In this document: positions 1-9,395 of the stretch, one piece after another
Numbering within the stretch: position 1 is the first letter of the stretch
Layout of the letters: the number at the start of each line of letters is the position of its first letter
NCBI GenBank assembly: GCA_964637655.1
Contig: CAZWUZ010000001.1
Span: 1-64,000, forward strand
Source: CAZWUZ01 sp964637655 [NCBI: uncultured bacterium]
GTDB lineage: Bacteria; DAOPZR01
Direction of reading: 5' to 3'
DNA length: 64,000 nt
Translations under genes and position numbers: made by a program
The notes under the pieces: model-generated
Told to the model about the DNA's origin: nothing
The model's database searches: none
What the model saw: the letters and a program-made list of their open reading frames with translations, nothing else

Positions 1-287
1 AGAGTGGTTTCATAGGTGTCGAGTCGTTGCGTCAGCTCGCGGCAGAGCCGCTCGGCCTTCGCACTGCGTCCTGAATTGTTGTACTGGTTGGCATGTCCCC
101 GGCGCAACTCGTACGCCACGCGTGCCCGCGATGCTGCCGCTTCTTCATCCGCCGCGGTTTCCGACGCAACGCGTTCGACAGGCTCCTGCTGTTCGCGCTC
201 CTGCTCCGGACTGCGCGAGCAGGATTGCCAGGCTGTCCCCAGAACAAGCAGCATGCCCACGGTCAAAAACATCTGCCGGCGGCTCAT
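1..287 (-). CDS. Secreted or lipid-anchored helical protein, C-terminus cut by window edge
   Basis: The reading frame is open from an ATG at 287 to the window edge, giving 95 codons. The first 22 residues are a basic start followed by a hydrophobic stretch ending in WQSC. That could be a signal peptide with a poor lipobox (Trp at -3). The rest visible is charged and helical, rich in Glu, Gln and Arg. The ATG overlaps the stop of the gene before it (ATGA), so it is probably translated as the last visible member of the long operon that starts at 16875. I do not recognise the family. Confidence 0.6.
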   Translation of the reverse strand, partial: MSRRQMFLTVGMLLVLGTAWQSCSRSPEQEREQQEPVERVASETAADEEAAASRARVAYELRRGHANQYNNSGRSAKAERLCRELTQRLDTYETT

Positions 288-1723
288 CGGCGCCGCCTGA
301 CCGTTGACCGCACCCCCTGGAGCATGTCAGCTTCGCGGCGCCACCGTTCCTGTTCCCGTTCCGGCTGCGGCAGCAGCGCTGCTTTACGACAGGCGTTTGC
401 CGCTTCCGGGTCGCGGTCAAGCGCCTTCAGGGTATCAACCAGCAGCCGGTACAGCGCCAGGTTGCGCGGATCGACATTGAGCAGGCGCTGCAACCGCACC
501 GCCTTGGCGCGCAAGTACTGTCCTTCGACCGTCGTCCGGATGGCAAGAGCACGCTCTCTCTCCCGTTCAGCCTCGTCGACACTGTGTCGACGCTGCAGCA
601 GTGATGCCAGGTGTCCGTGCGCCTCAGCGCAATTCTGATCAAGCGCCAGCACCCGCCTGAACATCGCTTCCGCCGCGGCAGTCTTGCCCCGCACCTCGGA
701 ATCCATGGCTGCCCTGAGCAGCGCCGTAGCAGCCGGCGTTGCCGCTGTTGCCAGGCGCTGCCTGCACCCCTTGTCATACAGGTCCACCACCAGCTCGGGC
801 GCTGCCCCTGCCTTGACGGCTGCATCAAGCGCCTGCTCCGCAGGGGGAAACGTGCCGCGAACAAGGTAAATCTGCGCCAGCCCCAGATTCGTGAAACACG
901 CAATGGTGTCGTCAGCAGCAGTCGCCTGCACCCGTTTCAGTTCAGCGACCAGTGTATCTGTCGGGTTGAGCCGGGCCTGGCTGTACAGCGCATGGGCAAG
1001 CCCCCGGTTCGCTTCGACAGGGTCGGGCGCAACAGGTGCAGCCGCCGCGAACCGTGCCAACGCCTCCCTTGCCTCGCTGTTGTCGGGGTCATACCGCAGG
1101 GCATTCCGATACGCCGCCGCCGCCGAATCCTTGTCCATGCAGTGTTCATGGACCTTGCCGAGCAGCAGGTGGAGCGACGTTTCATCCGGGTGACGGCGCA
1201 GCGCCTTCTCACAGATGGCTATAGCACGAACCGGGAAATTTTCTTCGAATGCAACGGACGCCTTTTCCAGCGCAACAGCCACCTCGTCGGCCGCCGCCGG
1301 CGGCGGAACGGCAGGCAGTGTATCCGCCGTGGCCACGGCAACAGAAGTGCGTTCCGCCCGGGTGTCTGACCGCCACCACCAGATACCGGCACCCGCCAGC
1401 ACCGCCAGCACGGCCGCAACCATGTACTGCCGTCCTCTCGCCCGTCCGCCCGGTGTCACAGACGGCAGCGCCTGCTCAGATTGCACCGGCAGTACGTTCA
1501 CCGGTGCCGGGGCAGGCGCAGGCGCGCTCTTCACCGGCGGTACGACCTCCGGCACGTCGTGCAGCTCCGCGCAATCGCCAAATGCGCTCCACTGTTCTTC
1601 ACCTTCACGGCATACCTGCGTGGCAGGGGTGACACGCGCATCGCTGCGGAGCTGGTCCGCGCTGCACGGCCCCTGCACCGCGCTGCCGTCATACCAGTAC
1701 CATCGTATCCCGTTGTGCATCAT
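284..1723 (-). CDS. GYF_2-domain membrane protein with TPRs
   Basis: The 479 residues start with a GYF_2-type module (about 7-55, starting WYWYDGSAVQGPC). A Pro/Ala linker, one transmembrane helix (about 100-117) and TPR-like helical repeats to the C-terminus follow. GYF_2 domains usually bind proline-rich or peptide partners. Here the module would sit in the cytoplasm with the TPRs outside, or the reverse. The ATG at 1723 has GGAGG five bases upstream and overlaps the upstream stop (ATGA). The neighbour at 1720-3183 has the same architecture, so the two arose by tandem duplication. The cellular role is unknown. Confidence 0.75.
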   Translation of the reverse strand: MMHNGIRWYWYDGSAVQGPCSADQLRSDARVTPATQVCREGEEQWSAFGDCAELHDVPEVVPPVKSAPAPAPAPVNVLPVQSEQALPSVTPGGRARGRQYMVAAVLAVLAGAGIWWWRSDTRAERTSVAVATADTLPAVPPPAAADEVAVALEKASVAFEENFPVRAIAICEKALRRHPDETSLHLLLGKVHEHCMDKDSAAAAYRNALRYDPDNSEAREALARFAAAAPVAPDPVEANRGLAHALYSQARLNPTDTLVAELKRVQATAADDTIACFTNLGLAQIYLVRGTFPPAEQALDAAVKAGAAPELVVDLYDKGCRQRLATAATPAATALLRAAMDSEVRGKTAAAEAMFRRVLALDQNCAEAHGHLASLLQRRHSVDEAERERERALAIRTTVEGQYLRAKAVRLQRLLNVDPRNLALYRLLVDTLKALDRDPEAANACRKAALLPQPEREQERWRREADMLQGVRSTVRRRR

Positions 1724-3183
1724 CGTCCTCCGAATATCTGCTGGTTACGCAGCAGCTGTTCTGCCCGGTTGTTCCACCGTTCGCGTGTTGGCTGATCGTT
1801 CGCAGCCCTGGCGGCGGCCCGACAGACAGTCACTGCCTGGGGTATCCTGGTCTGCTCCTCCAGGCAGTTGATATACAGTTCGATCACCTGCTGGTCATCC
1901 GGGGTCGCGCGGTATTGCAGCTGCAGCCAGCGCTGCGCCTTCTCCTGGGCGCGGCGCCGTTCCTTGCGCTTCAACTGGTCGGACATTTCCCGGGCGCGTG
2001 ACGACTCATCATACCGGCGCGCTTTGCTCGCCAGCTGGGACAGCAGTTCCCACGCCTCGGCACACTGACCGTTGCGCGAGATCACGCTGCGGCATTTACT
2101 TTCCGCCTGCACCAGATTGTCACTCGTCATGAGCTCGCGCGCCTCCTGCAGCGTCTGGGCAAGGGCCGGAGTCAGGCCACTGCTGCGCGCACCGTAGCTG
2201 AGGTAATGCCCGAATATCTGCACTGCTGGAATACCCGCCTTGTGTGCTACGACAAATGCCTCAGCCGCCTCAGCCTCCCGGCCAAGCGCCAGGTACAGGT
2301 TGCCCAGTGCCTCGTTGCCTGAAGTTCTGATGTGTTCATCGTCGGTTGCAGCAAGCAGCGCCTTCAGCGCCGCCGCCGTGCTGTCGCCCGGCTGTTCCCG
2401 TGCCTGTGCGATAATCGCGTGCGCACGCGCCATCATGGCACTGTAGTCATCGACGGGTGCTTCCTGGTTTTCCGTGCTCGGTGCAAGTCGTTCGATCGCC
2501 TCCAGCACCTGTTCGTTATCAGGTTCGATGAGCAGCGCATTCCGGTAGTTCCTGAGAGCCGCCTCGCTGTTACCCAGCCGCTCGAGGCCACGCGCCAGCA
2601 GCACATGCGCCTCCGTCATGTGCGGATACTGTTTGATGAGCTGCCGGCATATCGCTGTCGTTTTCGTCGGATAGCGTTCGAGCGCATTCTCCGCCTGCAG
2701 CAGTTGCCGTTGTGCCGCCGCCCGGGTGTCGCCTGCGGCCGCCCCCCTGTCTGCCGCCTGTTCCGCCGGCGCCTCTGCCACGGCCGTTGCCGTCGCCTGC
2801 CGCGTGCTGTTCCAGTACCACCAGCCGCCACCGGCCGCAAACACCGCCAGCAGCGCCGCTCCGGCAGTTTTCCTGCCGATCTGCGCTGCCGCGGGCCGGG
2901 CTGCAGGAACAACCTCATTGCGAACCGTCACAACCCGCACCGGTTCGGGTTTCGTTACCGGCTGCGGCTCCGGTTCGGGCGCCGGTTGTGGCGGCGCTGG
3001 TGCGGGCTCCGGTGGCGCCTGCAGTTCGGCACACGCGCCAAATGCCGTCCACACCTCTTCCCCGGCCGCGCAAACCTGCGTCTCCACCGTCAGCAGCGGT
3101 TCCTGCCGCAGCTGTTCTGCCGTGCACGGCCCCTGCACCGCGCTGCCGTCATACCAGTACCAGAGTTTATCCGCTTCCGTCAT
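1720..3183 (-). CDS. GYF_2-domain membrane protein with TPRs (paralogue)
   Basis: This 487-residue protein is the tandem paralogue of 284-1723. It has an N-terminal GYF_2-like module (about 7-55), a Pro/Glu-rich linker, a transmembrane helix (about 105-122) and TPR-like repeats (about 145-480). A strong Shine-Dalgarno, GGAGGTGA, precedes the ATG at 3183. Forty bases coding for the GYF core are identical in the two genes (1663-1702 and 3123-3162), while most of the rest has diverged. That points to constraint or local conversion. Function not known; the architecture suggests a scaffold that recruits partners at the membrane. Confidence 0.75.
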   Translation of the reverse strand: MTEADKLWYWYDGSAVQGPCTAEQLRQEPLLTVETQVCAAGEEVWTAFGACAELQAPPEPAPAPPQPAPEPEPQPVTKPEPVRVVTVRNEVVPAARPAAAQIGRKTAGAALLAVFAAGGGWWYWNSTRQATATAVAEAPAEQAADRGAAAGDTRAAAQRQLLQAENALERYPTKTTAICRQLIKQYPHMTEAHVLLARGLERLGNSEAALRNYRNALLIEPDNEQVLEAIERLAPSTENQEAPVDDYSAMMARAHAIIAQAREQPGDSTAAALKALLAATDDEHIRTSGNEALGNLYLALGREAEAAEAFVVAHKAGIPAVQIFGHYLSYGARSSGLTPALAQTLQEARELMTSDNLVQAESKCRSVISRNGQCAEAWELLSQLASKARRYDESSRAREMSDQLKRKERRRAQEKAQRWLQLQYRATPDDQQVIELYINCLEEQTRIPQAVTVCRAAARAANDQPTRERWNNRAEQLLRNQQIFGGR

Positions 3184-3223
3184 GATTCCTCACCTCCGCG
3201 TAGCGTTCGCGCATCGCTGTTTG

Positions 3224-3478
3224 CTACCTGAACAGAACATACATGCAGTCACCTGCTTCCTGCCACAAGGCAGGATGTGCTGTCATAATCAGCATGAGTA
3301 TCAGCAGCAGAGCAATAACTGACAGCATGCTCCGCATGACAAATACATAGTCGCGCCTTTCCGCAGCGGACATCCTGAGATACCTGAACAGTGTATTGTT
3401 ATCGATGTGCCGTATGCCGTATCCCATGAGCGGAACTATCACGAACACCGCCGCCCACGCCATGATTGTATCGCTCAT
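3224..3478 (-). CDS. Small two-helix membrane protein
   Basis: The product is 84 residues with two hydrophobic helices (about 5-22 and 47-66) around a short basic loop (RYLRMSAAERRDY). The ATG at 3478 overlaps the stop of the upstream gene (ATGA), so the two are translationally coupled. No recognisable domain; it belongs to the run of small inner-membrane proteins between 3224 and 6527. Confidence 0.65.
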   Translation of the reverse strand: MSDTIMAWAAVFVIVPLMGYGIRHIDNNTLFRYLRMSAAERRDYVFVMRSMLSVIALLLILMLIMTAHPALWQEAGDCMYVLFR

Positions 3479-3984
3479 GGTATTTCTACAATCCCCGCGC
3501 GATGCAGTACTGCCGCCGACAGCAGGGCCAGCATGACGGTCAGTACAAGCGTGGTCATCAGCACCCGCGTCCAGAAACGGAGTTCACCCGGCTCCCAGCC
3601 GCACAGATGGTACCAGTAATTCGCGCTGCGCGGCGGCCAATACTCCGCGCCGTACACCGTAAACAGCAGTACCACGGCACTGAAGCAAAACAGCAGGCAT
3701 GCCGGCCGATACTGCGGATAGAATCGTGCGATGCCCATAAATGCAAGCGCCAGCAGACAGCCCCCGAAGAACACCCGCCATGGCACCCCCCGTGTCTTCA
3801 TACAATTGGCGAGCATGACCATATGCCAGGCCAGCGCATAGGCAAGCGGCAGCAGCACGGCGATGCCCAGCGCCTGCCACCATGCGGCGCGAATGATGAG
3901 CACCGTAATGCCGGCATACGCCAGCAGCATGCTGACAGCGATTCGTCGCGGCGGCAGTTCGGGGAGCAGTTCACGCCATCGCAT
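3475..3984 (-). CDS. Polytopic membrane protein, unknown family
   Basis: I start this gene at the ATG at 3984, two bases after the upstream stop, which gives 169 residues (MRWRELLPELPP...). Earlier in-frame starts would overlap the upstream gene by up to 90 bases. About five hydrophobic helices cover most of the protein, with a Trp/Tyr-rich loop (about 115-130). The family is not recognised. It is coupled to the genes on both sides. Confidence 0.6.
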   Translation of the reverse strand: MRWRELLPELPPRRIAVSMLLAYAGITVLIIRAAWWQALGIAVLLPLAYALAWHMVMLANCMKTRGVPWRVFFGGCLLALAFMGIARFYPQYRPACLLFCFSAVVLLFTVYGAEYWPPRSANYWYHLCGWEPGELRFWTRVLMTTLVLTVMLALLSAAVLHRAGIVEIP

Positions 3985-3986
3985 CG

Positions 3987-4736
3987 TCAGGTTTCCGTCC
4001 TGTCTGCCAGCATCCTCTTCTGCTGCCATCCCTGCCGGAACACAAACACGCCCACGATGAGTACAACTGTGCACACTGCCAGTGTCATCCAGGGGGAATC
4101 CTTCTCATGCGGCGTGATGTCGCGGATCACCGATTCGTTACCGCGCACTGCCACCTCCACCGGTCGGCCAGGACGCAGCGTGGCTGTCCACTCGCTGGCA
4201 CGCGTGGTCATCACTGCCACCTGCTGCCCTGCGGCATCAGGATACGAATACCATATCCGTGCGACAGAGTCCCGCGTGCGTTGCTCCGGCTGCTGGATAT
4301 GCTCGATGCGACCGCTTACTGATGTTCCCTCACTGAGCAGCCGCTCATAATCGACCGGATGATAATTACGCAGCTGCGCGACGGCTATCGCCATGCCGAA
4401 CAGCGCGAAAATAATGAAATAGACGCCTCCTGCCATCTGCAGACCCGGCCGCGGCCGTTGTGCATTTGCATGCAGCGTGCGAAACGGCTCGCGTTTCAGC
4501 AGGAAATCCTGAATGCGACGATGGAAGAGCAATGACAGCACGATAGCCGAGATCATTACTGCCGGAACCCCGTAATAGAGCCCGCAGAAAACCGCTTCCG
4601 GCCAGACAACAAAGGCAACAAACAGCAGCATCATGCCTGCCTGCAGCACGACAAAGCCGATTGCCATCCATTTGAGCAGGACCAGCCTCTGCCGCTTTAC
4701 TTCCGCCTTGTCCGGGCGTTCCGGTATGCTGTTCAT
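3987..4736 (-). CDS. Membrane protein with DUF3592-like extracytoplasmic domain
   Basis: The ATG at 4736 follows AAGGGGA and gives 249 residues (MNSIPERPDK...). Two helices lie at about 20-72, a third at about 98-120 and a fourth near 215-237. The segment between helices three and four (about 130-205) has the beta pattern of DUF3592: a G-x-I/V opening, then a W-Y-S-Y strand and a G-R-P-V strand. DUF3592 proteins are uncharacterised membrane proteins. Assignment rests on pattern only; an unrelated beta domain is possible. Confidence 0.6.
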   Translation of the reverse strand: MNSIPERPDKAEVKRQRLVLLKWMAIGFVVLQAGMMLLFVAFVVWPEAVFCGLYYGVPAVMISAIVLSLLFHRRIQDFLLKREPFRTLHANAQRPRPGLQMAGGVYFIIFALFGMAIAVAQLRNYHPVDYERLLSEGTSVSGRIEHIQQPEQRTRDSVARIWYSYPDAAGQQVAVMTTRASEWTATLRPGRPVEVAVRGNESVIRDITPHEKDSPWMTLAVCTVVLIVGVFVFRQGWQQKRMLADRTET

Positions 4737-4758
4737 CTTTCCCCTTGCCTGCCGACCG

Positions 4759-6006
4759 TCATGACAGCCATATGCCGCTCTTCTCGAGATGCCACGTGCC
4801 GTTGCTGTACCAAACCTGAATAACATCTCCGTTGCCGTTGAGCGGCCCTCTGATTTCTCCAGTCATTACGTGAAACGATTGTTCGTATTCCAACCAATTG
4901 TCCACTACCGAGAAGGTGAATATGCCTTCATTGTCATCTGGCAGGAAGTATCTCGTATGGCCGACTGAATGCGCTGCCTCTCTGGCAGGTTCCCTTTCAA
5001 GCGAAAGGATGCGATGATCGATATCCTGGCGACGCCAGAGCATCCCGCATATCATCGCCACGGTATCCTCATTGATACCGTCATATACCCGGATATGCAC
5101 TTCGTCATTGACCAGCATGGTAGTGCACAGGCGCTGCCGCTCAATAATCTTGCCATCCGTATCCTGCGTACCGATAGTTTCCATTTCAGTGCCGATAGTA
5201 ACAACACTATCGACTTGCCTGCCAAGATAGATTGCCTGCGGGTGGTACGGTATCTCGACTCGCGGTCCGCTACTCTGCGACATTGGCGCCTGCCGCATCA
5301 GCCAGTATGCGCCCAGCAGCGGAACCGCGACGGCTATGATGATGATCACTCGCGGCATGCGTGTTACTGCAGGCGCCTCTGTTGTCTCCGTCAGGTCAGC
5401 GCCGCACTGCTGACAGGCAATGGCCTCTGCTGCTACTGTCGCGCCGCAGGCATCACATTCATATTCGTTCGTCGTAATCGCGGATTCCGCTACCTGTATC
5501 GCCACCGGTGCGTCGATCATTTCGGGTGGGGTGCGCCGCCACGGCAGTACGAGCAGGGCAAGTCCTGCCAAAGCCATGAAGATGCCTTGCCATCCCTGCC
5601 CGTACGCCATCCACCAGATACGCTGGATTCCCGGCGAGAAATACTGTGCCTGCATTGCCAGCGGTGCATACTGGTCAGCCATCAGGATGTAGGTCCATGG
5701 TGTGCTGATAAGCGAAGGAAGAAAGACGATCAGCAGCGCCACGCCCAGCAGGCGCTGCATATTCTCGCGCAACGCCGCGGCGGGCGGCATCGTTGCCGGC
5801 GGGGCAAACCGCCCGAGGAAGCGCGTCAGCACCAGCAGCACCAGCGCATAGACAACAAGAATTCCCACCATGCCGAACATGGTAGCGTATACATCCCACG
5901 TGGCGCCGCAGCCCAGCGGGACTGCGAGCGGCGGCAGTGAGAGTATCAGCATCGTGAGGACAAGAAACCGCCCCCCGAGCACCACCACCGGCACCCGCAC
6001 GCTCAT
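4759..6006 (-). CDS. Zinc-ribbon membrane protein
   Basis: The start at 6006 overlaps the upstream stop (ATGA) and gives 415 residues. Four N-terminal helices (about 8-30, 42-66, 80-103, 130-155) are followed by a cytoplasmic zinc ribbon (about 178-200, CDAC...CQQC), a fifth helix (about 212-230) and a soluble C-terminal domain of about 180 residues. The ribbon before the last helix resembles 'zinc-ribbon' anchors seen in many small membrane proteins. The C-terminal domain is not recognised. Confidence 0.65.
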   Translation of the reverse strand: MSVRVPVVVLGGRFLVLTMLILSLPPLAVPLGCGATWDVYATMFGMVGILVVYALVLLVLTRFLGRFAPPATMPPAAALRENMQRLLGVALLIVFLPSLISTPWTYILMADQYAPLAMQAQYFSPGIQRIWWMAYGQGWQGIFMALAGLALLVLPWRRTPPEMIDAPVAIQVAESAITTNEYECDACGATVAAEAIACQQCGADLTETTEAPAVTRMPRVIIIIAVAVPLLGAYWLMRQAPMSQSSGPRVEIPYHPQAIYLGRQVDSVVTIGTEMETIGTQDTDGKIIERQRLCTTMLVNDEVHIRVYDGINEDTVAMICGMLWRRQDIDHRILSLEREPAREAAHSVGHTRYFLPDDNEGIFTFSVVDNWLEYEQSFHVMTGEIRGPLNGNGDVIQVWYSNGTWHLEKSGIWLS

Positions 6007-6527
6007 ACGGCTGCCGTGCGGCGGATGACGTTCTCCGCCAGGTAGCGCGCGCCTGCCAGCAGCAGCAGGCCCAGCACCGCATAGACAAGGATTTCCGGTT
6101 GTGACACCACAACCGCATTCACAATCGTTGTCCCGCTGCCGTTGAGGCGCCCTTCTTCCGCCATCTTCTGCCAGTGCTCGTATGCCGCAGGCGCCAGCAG
6201 CAGCATGCGCGCCCACATGACAATGCCGAGCAGTTTCAGCGCCGCCTCGCTCCAGGCAGTAAGCGTGTCGGCATTCCCCTGCAGCGGTTCATGCACCCCG
6301 CACCAGCGGACGATGGTCTTCACCTGCCAGAGTAGCAGTCCGCCAACCAGCAATTCTGCCAGCGCCTGCGCCAGCATGATGCTCACCGTGCTGCTCTGGG
6401 CGCCCACCGAATCGCAGGCGGGATGCAGCCATACGATGCCACTGGCAAGCAGTCGCGCCCCCCCGGAGAGCAGTGAATAGAGCGCCAGCAATCGCACCCC
6501 GATATGAAACAGCAGTTCACGTGTCAT
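6003..6527 (-). CDS. Polytopic membrane protein
   Basis: The ATG at 6527 (MTRELLFHIG...) has AAGGAG seven bases upstream and was preferred to a TTG six bases earlier. The 174 residues contain about four hydrophobic helices and no charged catalytic-looking motif. It overlaps the next gene by four bases. Unknown function; part of the membrane-protein cassette 3224-13197. Confidence 0.6.
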   Translation of the reverse strand: MTRELLFHIGVRLLALYSLLSGGARLLASGIVWLHPACDSVGAQSSTVSIMLAQALAELLVGGLLLWQVKTIVRWCGVHEPLQGNADTLTAWSEAALKLLGIVMWARMLLLAPAAYEHWQKMAEEGRLNGSGTTIVNAVVVSQPEILVYAVLGLLLLAGARYLAENVIRRTAAV

Positions 6528-6537
6528 GGACAACTCC

Positions 6538-7431
6538 TTAGTGCCGCGTACGCTGGCGTCTCAGCCCGCGGATTATGATAACAACAGCAAGCATTCCGAA
6601 AACCAGCCCCGCGATGAAAGCGGGGTTCATCGTCTCGCTTTGCGCATTCCCGGCAGGCACATGGCTCGCCATGCCCATCCGTGCCCCGGAAGTATCCGTG
6701 CTCAGCCGCAGCGGCGTATCTGTCGGCGTGCTCATTGCTGCCGCCAGCCCTGCTTCGTCCATTCTGCCGTCAGCGGCTTCATTGCTCAGTTTCGCGTAGG
6801 TCATGAGGCGGTTGAAAAGCACATCGTCTGTCGGACGTTCGACCGGGGTGTCCTTCCCCGGTTCATGGTTGGACCAGTTGTAGTTCCCGTATCGCTGGCT
6901 GTTGAGTGCCTCTATCTGCGCGCTCGTGTAGTGCGCCTGCTCCATCAGCACGCCGCGAACAAACCGCATAAGCACAATGTCCGTATCAGTAACAAACACC
7001 GACAATACGCCGCTGAACCAATCGGCGAATATCCGGCCATTCTGCATCTTATCCCGCAGCACTTCCGGGCAGTCGATTTCTTTCTGGTCCTGCCATGGGT
7101 TGTCGCTGTCGTAATCAGGCACCGCCAGTTTCACCAGATACAGTTCACCATTATCCACTACCCAGGTGGCAACATGCCCGCGATAGCACGCAGTGCTCCA
7201 GGTAATATTCCCATCATACTGCGGCCGCGGCACAGCAGGGTTGAGGCGGAAATAGAGTTGCAGCACCGCCTGCGAGTACCAGTCGGTCCCGATGGCACAC
7301 TCCTTGCCCTGATAGATGAGTCGGTCCGGAATCTGGTCTGTTGCCTGTGCCGGAACTGCCAGCAGCAGGAGCATCGCCAGCAGCGCCGGGATGTAGCGTA
7401 TGCTACGCCGTATCGTCATGTGCATGGCCAT
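6538..7431 (-). CDS. Secreted protein with C-terminal membrane anchor
   Basis: The ATG at 7431 (an alternative is 7425) gives 297 residues. The N-terminus is a cleavable signal peptide (basic start, LLAMLLLLAVPAQA, cleavage near 30). The C-terminus is a transmembrane helix (about 266-285) ending in an Arg-rich tail. That arrangement would hold a 230-residue domain in the periplasm with its tail in the cytoplasm. The domain has several Cys and Trp residues but matches no family I know. Confidence 0.6.
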   Translation of the reverse strand: MAMHMTIRRSIRYIPALLAMLLLLAVPAQATDQIPDRLIYQGKECAIGTDWYSQAVLQLYFRLNPAVPRPQYDGNITWSTACYRGHVATWVVDNGELYLVKLAVPDYDSDNPWQDQKEIDCPEVLRDKMQNGRIFADWFSGVLSVFVTDTDIVLMRFVRGVLMEQAHYTSAQIEALNSQRYGNYNWSNHEPGKDTPVERPTDDVLFNRLMTYAKLSNEAADGRMDEAGLAAAMSTPTDTPLRLSTDTSGARMGMASHVPAGNAQSETMNPAFIAGLVFGMLAVVIIIRGLRRQRTRH

Positions 7432-7436
7432 GGCTT

Positions 7437-8711
7437 TCAGAATATCACCGCATCGGGTTCCACGAACGTCAGTACCGTCAGGCAGACCGCGCGCAACAGC
7501 AGATGCAGCGGGTAGAGCAGTTTCATGCTCAGCCGGGTCGCTGCCAGGTAACTTTCCGAGCGTGCCCGCACGATGTTCGAGCGCAGCAGCATCGTGTGCT
7601 TCGACGCGCACCCCTCGCCATGCTGCTCCGAGTCGCGATACAGCAGGAGCACGCGTCCATCCCGCAGCGGGAACATCCGGTCCGGTCGGTCACTCTGCAA
7701 CTGGTAGCCAGCCACTTTACCAGTGCGGGCATCAACCAGGCCCAGCGCCGGGAAACCGCTGACATACGCATCGCCGAGTATGCCCATGCTCGCAATGAAC
7801 CGGTTTCCGCACGGCTCCGCCATATGCACCCGGTCGGCAATCGTGTCGAACGTTGCGTCAGCCCGGTGAAACACAAGATCCGCCCGCTCGCTCATATCCG
7901 CACCCGCATTGCGCATGACCAGATGTGTGTGTGTCGCGGTGATAATGCGCCAGTCAGGAATACGCCAGTCGCCGCTGTCCGGCACCTGCGTCAGCAGTAC
8001 ATCCATACCGGCAGCACCGCGGTACTCGCCAATCGTCACCCGGTGCGACACTGTTTCCTGCGTCACCTGATACACAAACCGTTCCGTACCCGCTACTGGG
8101 CAGAGTTCATCAATCCTGCCGCTTTCCTGCACCAGCAGTTGCGGCATTGCCTGCCGCCACGGTCGTGTCAGCTGAAGTTGATAGATTGCAGTGCCATAGG
8201 CATAGCAGAGCGTATCCCCCGACCATACCGCCAGTGACGCATACCCAAGCCCTTTGCACGCCAACGGCAGGGAGAGCACGAGTGAATCGTTAGCCAGGTC
8301 GTACACCGCAAGAAAGCCCGTCTCGGAATGAACGCTGTTCACCCATCCGTACTCGCGGCCAATAGCCACAAGATAATCGTTATGCAGCATGGATTGCGTT
8401 TCTATCCGGTTCCCCGGTGCGCACTCTCGCAGGCGGCGGGCTTTGGTATAGGTCACATTCTCCTCGCCGCGCGCAAATACCTGTATCGTGCCATCAGTCA
8501 TGGTGATGACAAAGCGATCTATCGCCTCGTCGTAGTTCGCCTCATCCATGTTTGCTTCGGGCTCATTGCTGAAACGCGTGCGGTATTCGCTCCCCACGGC
8601 GATGGTATTCCACGGAAGCGCCAACCCCACCGCCAGCATGCCCGCTGCCAGCAGACAGAGCAGCAGCAGTTGCGGCCAGTAGCGCCGGATGAACTGGCCG
8701 GCCCTGTTCAT
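7437..8711 (-). CDS. Membrane-anchored protein, possible beta-propeller
   Basis: The ATG at 8711 overlaps the upstream stop (ATGA) and gives 424 residues. One transmembrane helix (about 11-33) is followed by a long beta-rich region with repeating short strands such as GDTLCYAYGTAIYQLQL and DGRVLLLYRDSE. These look like propeller blades. The C-terminal 30 residues are hydrophobic. Propeller assignment is an inference from strand spacing. Substrate and role unknown. Confidence 0.6.
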   Translation of the reverse strand: MNRAGQFIRRYWPQLLLLCLLAAGMLAVGLALPWNTIAVGSEYRTRFSNEPEANMDEANYDEAIDRFVITMTDGTIQVFARGEENVTYTKARRLRECAPGNRIETQSMLHNDYLVAIGREYGWVNSVHSETGFLAVYDLANDSLVLSLPLACKGLGYASLAVWSGDTLCYAYGTAIYQLQLTRPWRQAMPQLLVQESGRIDELCPVAGTERFVYQVTQETVSHRVTIGEYRGAAGMDVLLTQVPDSGDWRIPDWRIITATHTHLVMRNAGADMSERADLVFHRADATFDTIADRVHMAEPCGNRFIASMGILGDAYVSGFPALGLVDARTGKVAGYQLQSDRPDRMFPLRDGRVLLLYRDSEQHGEGCASKHTMLLRSNIVRARSESYLAATRLSMKLLYPLHLLLRAVCLTVLTFVEPDAVIF

Positions 8712-9379
8712 ACCATTTTCCCAGTCCGCGCAAAGAGCAGCGACTTGAGCAGCCCGACGAGCCATTGCGCCTCGGCCTCTGACACGTACTCCGCCATCGT
8801 TGCCGTTTTCGCTCCATAACAGATAGTCACCACGCCGTCACCGGCATAGCCGGCATTTCCCGTCTGTCGGGCAACCTGCTGCAGTTTGATGGCGCTGATC
8901 TCCGCTACGGGAATCTCCAGATGCCGGCGCCGCACTATACTCCGCCGGGTGAGGCGCAAACAGTCGCGTTCGATGCGAAGTTCCTGCCGCTCCGTTGCCT
9001 TCGTCAGTATGCCGTACCACATGCCAATGCCGACAAACCAGAAGATGGTTGAGAATGAGGCAAACAGGATACTCGCATGTGCTGCCATGAAGGTCCAGAA
9101 GGCGATAAAGACCGTCCACGTCGTGGCGAACAGAATCAGAAAGGTGTCACCCCAGCCCATGCCCTGCCGCGGCACGGTGATGACGCCGCCGCTCACGCCT
9201 TCCGGCGCAAAGCGCAAGGTGCTCCCCGCCGGCGGCGTGGTCCCGACCGGCTCGGCTGCCGCGACCAGCGCGCTCGCGCGGTGCAGTTCATTGCAGCGCG
9301 TGCATTTCGCCAGGTCGGTCGCCACGTTCACGTTGTCCGCCGTGATCGGTTCCCGGCATGCCGGGCAGAGCAGTTTCAT
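8708..9379 (-). CDS. Zinc-ribbon, two-helix membrane protein with PH-like domain
   Basis: Residues 1-30 form a zinc ribbon (CPAC...CTRC). Two transmembrane helices follow at about 77-124. The C-terminal 95 residues alternate strands and end in a helix, in the manner of bacterial PH-like domains (R-L-T-R-R-S, then I-P-V-A-E-I-S). The start at 9379 is the only good ATG. It is coupled to the next gene by an ATGA overlap. Role unknown; similar ribbon-plus-PH proteins are common and uncharacterised. Confidence 0.65.
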   Translation of the reverse strand: MKLLCPACREPITADNVNVATDLAKCTRCNELHRASALVAAAEPVGTTPPAGSTLRFAPEGVSGGVITVPRQGMGWGDTFLILFATTWTVFIAFWTFMAAHASILFASFSTIFWFVGIGMWYGILTKATERQELRIERDCLRLTRRSIVRRRHLEIPVAEISAIKLQQVARQTGNAGYAGDGVVTICYGAKTATMAEYVSEAEAQWLVGLLKSLLFARTGKMV

Positions 9380-9395
9380 TGATATGCCTCCTGCT

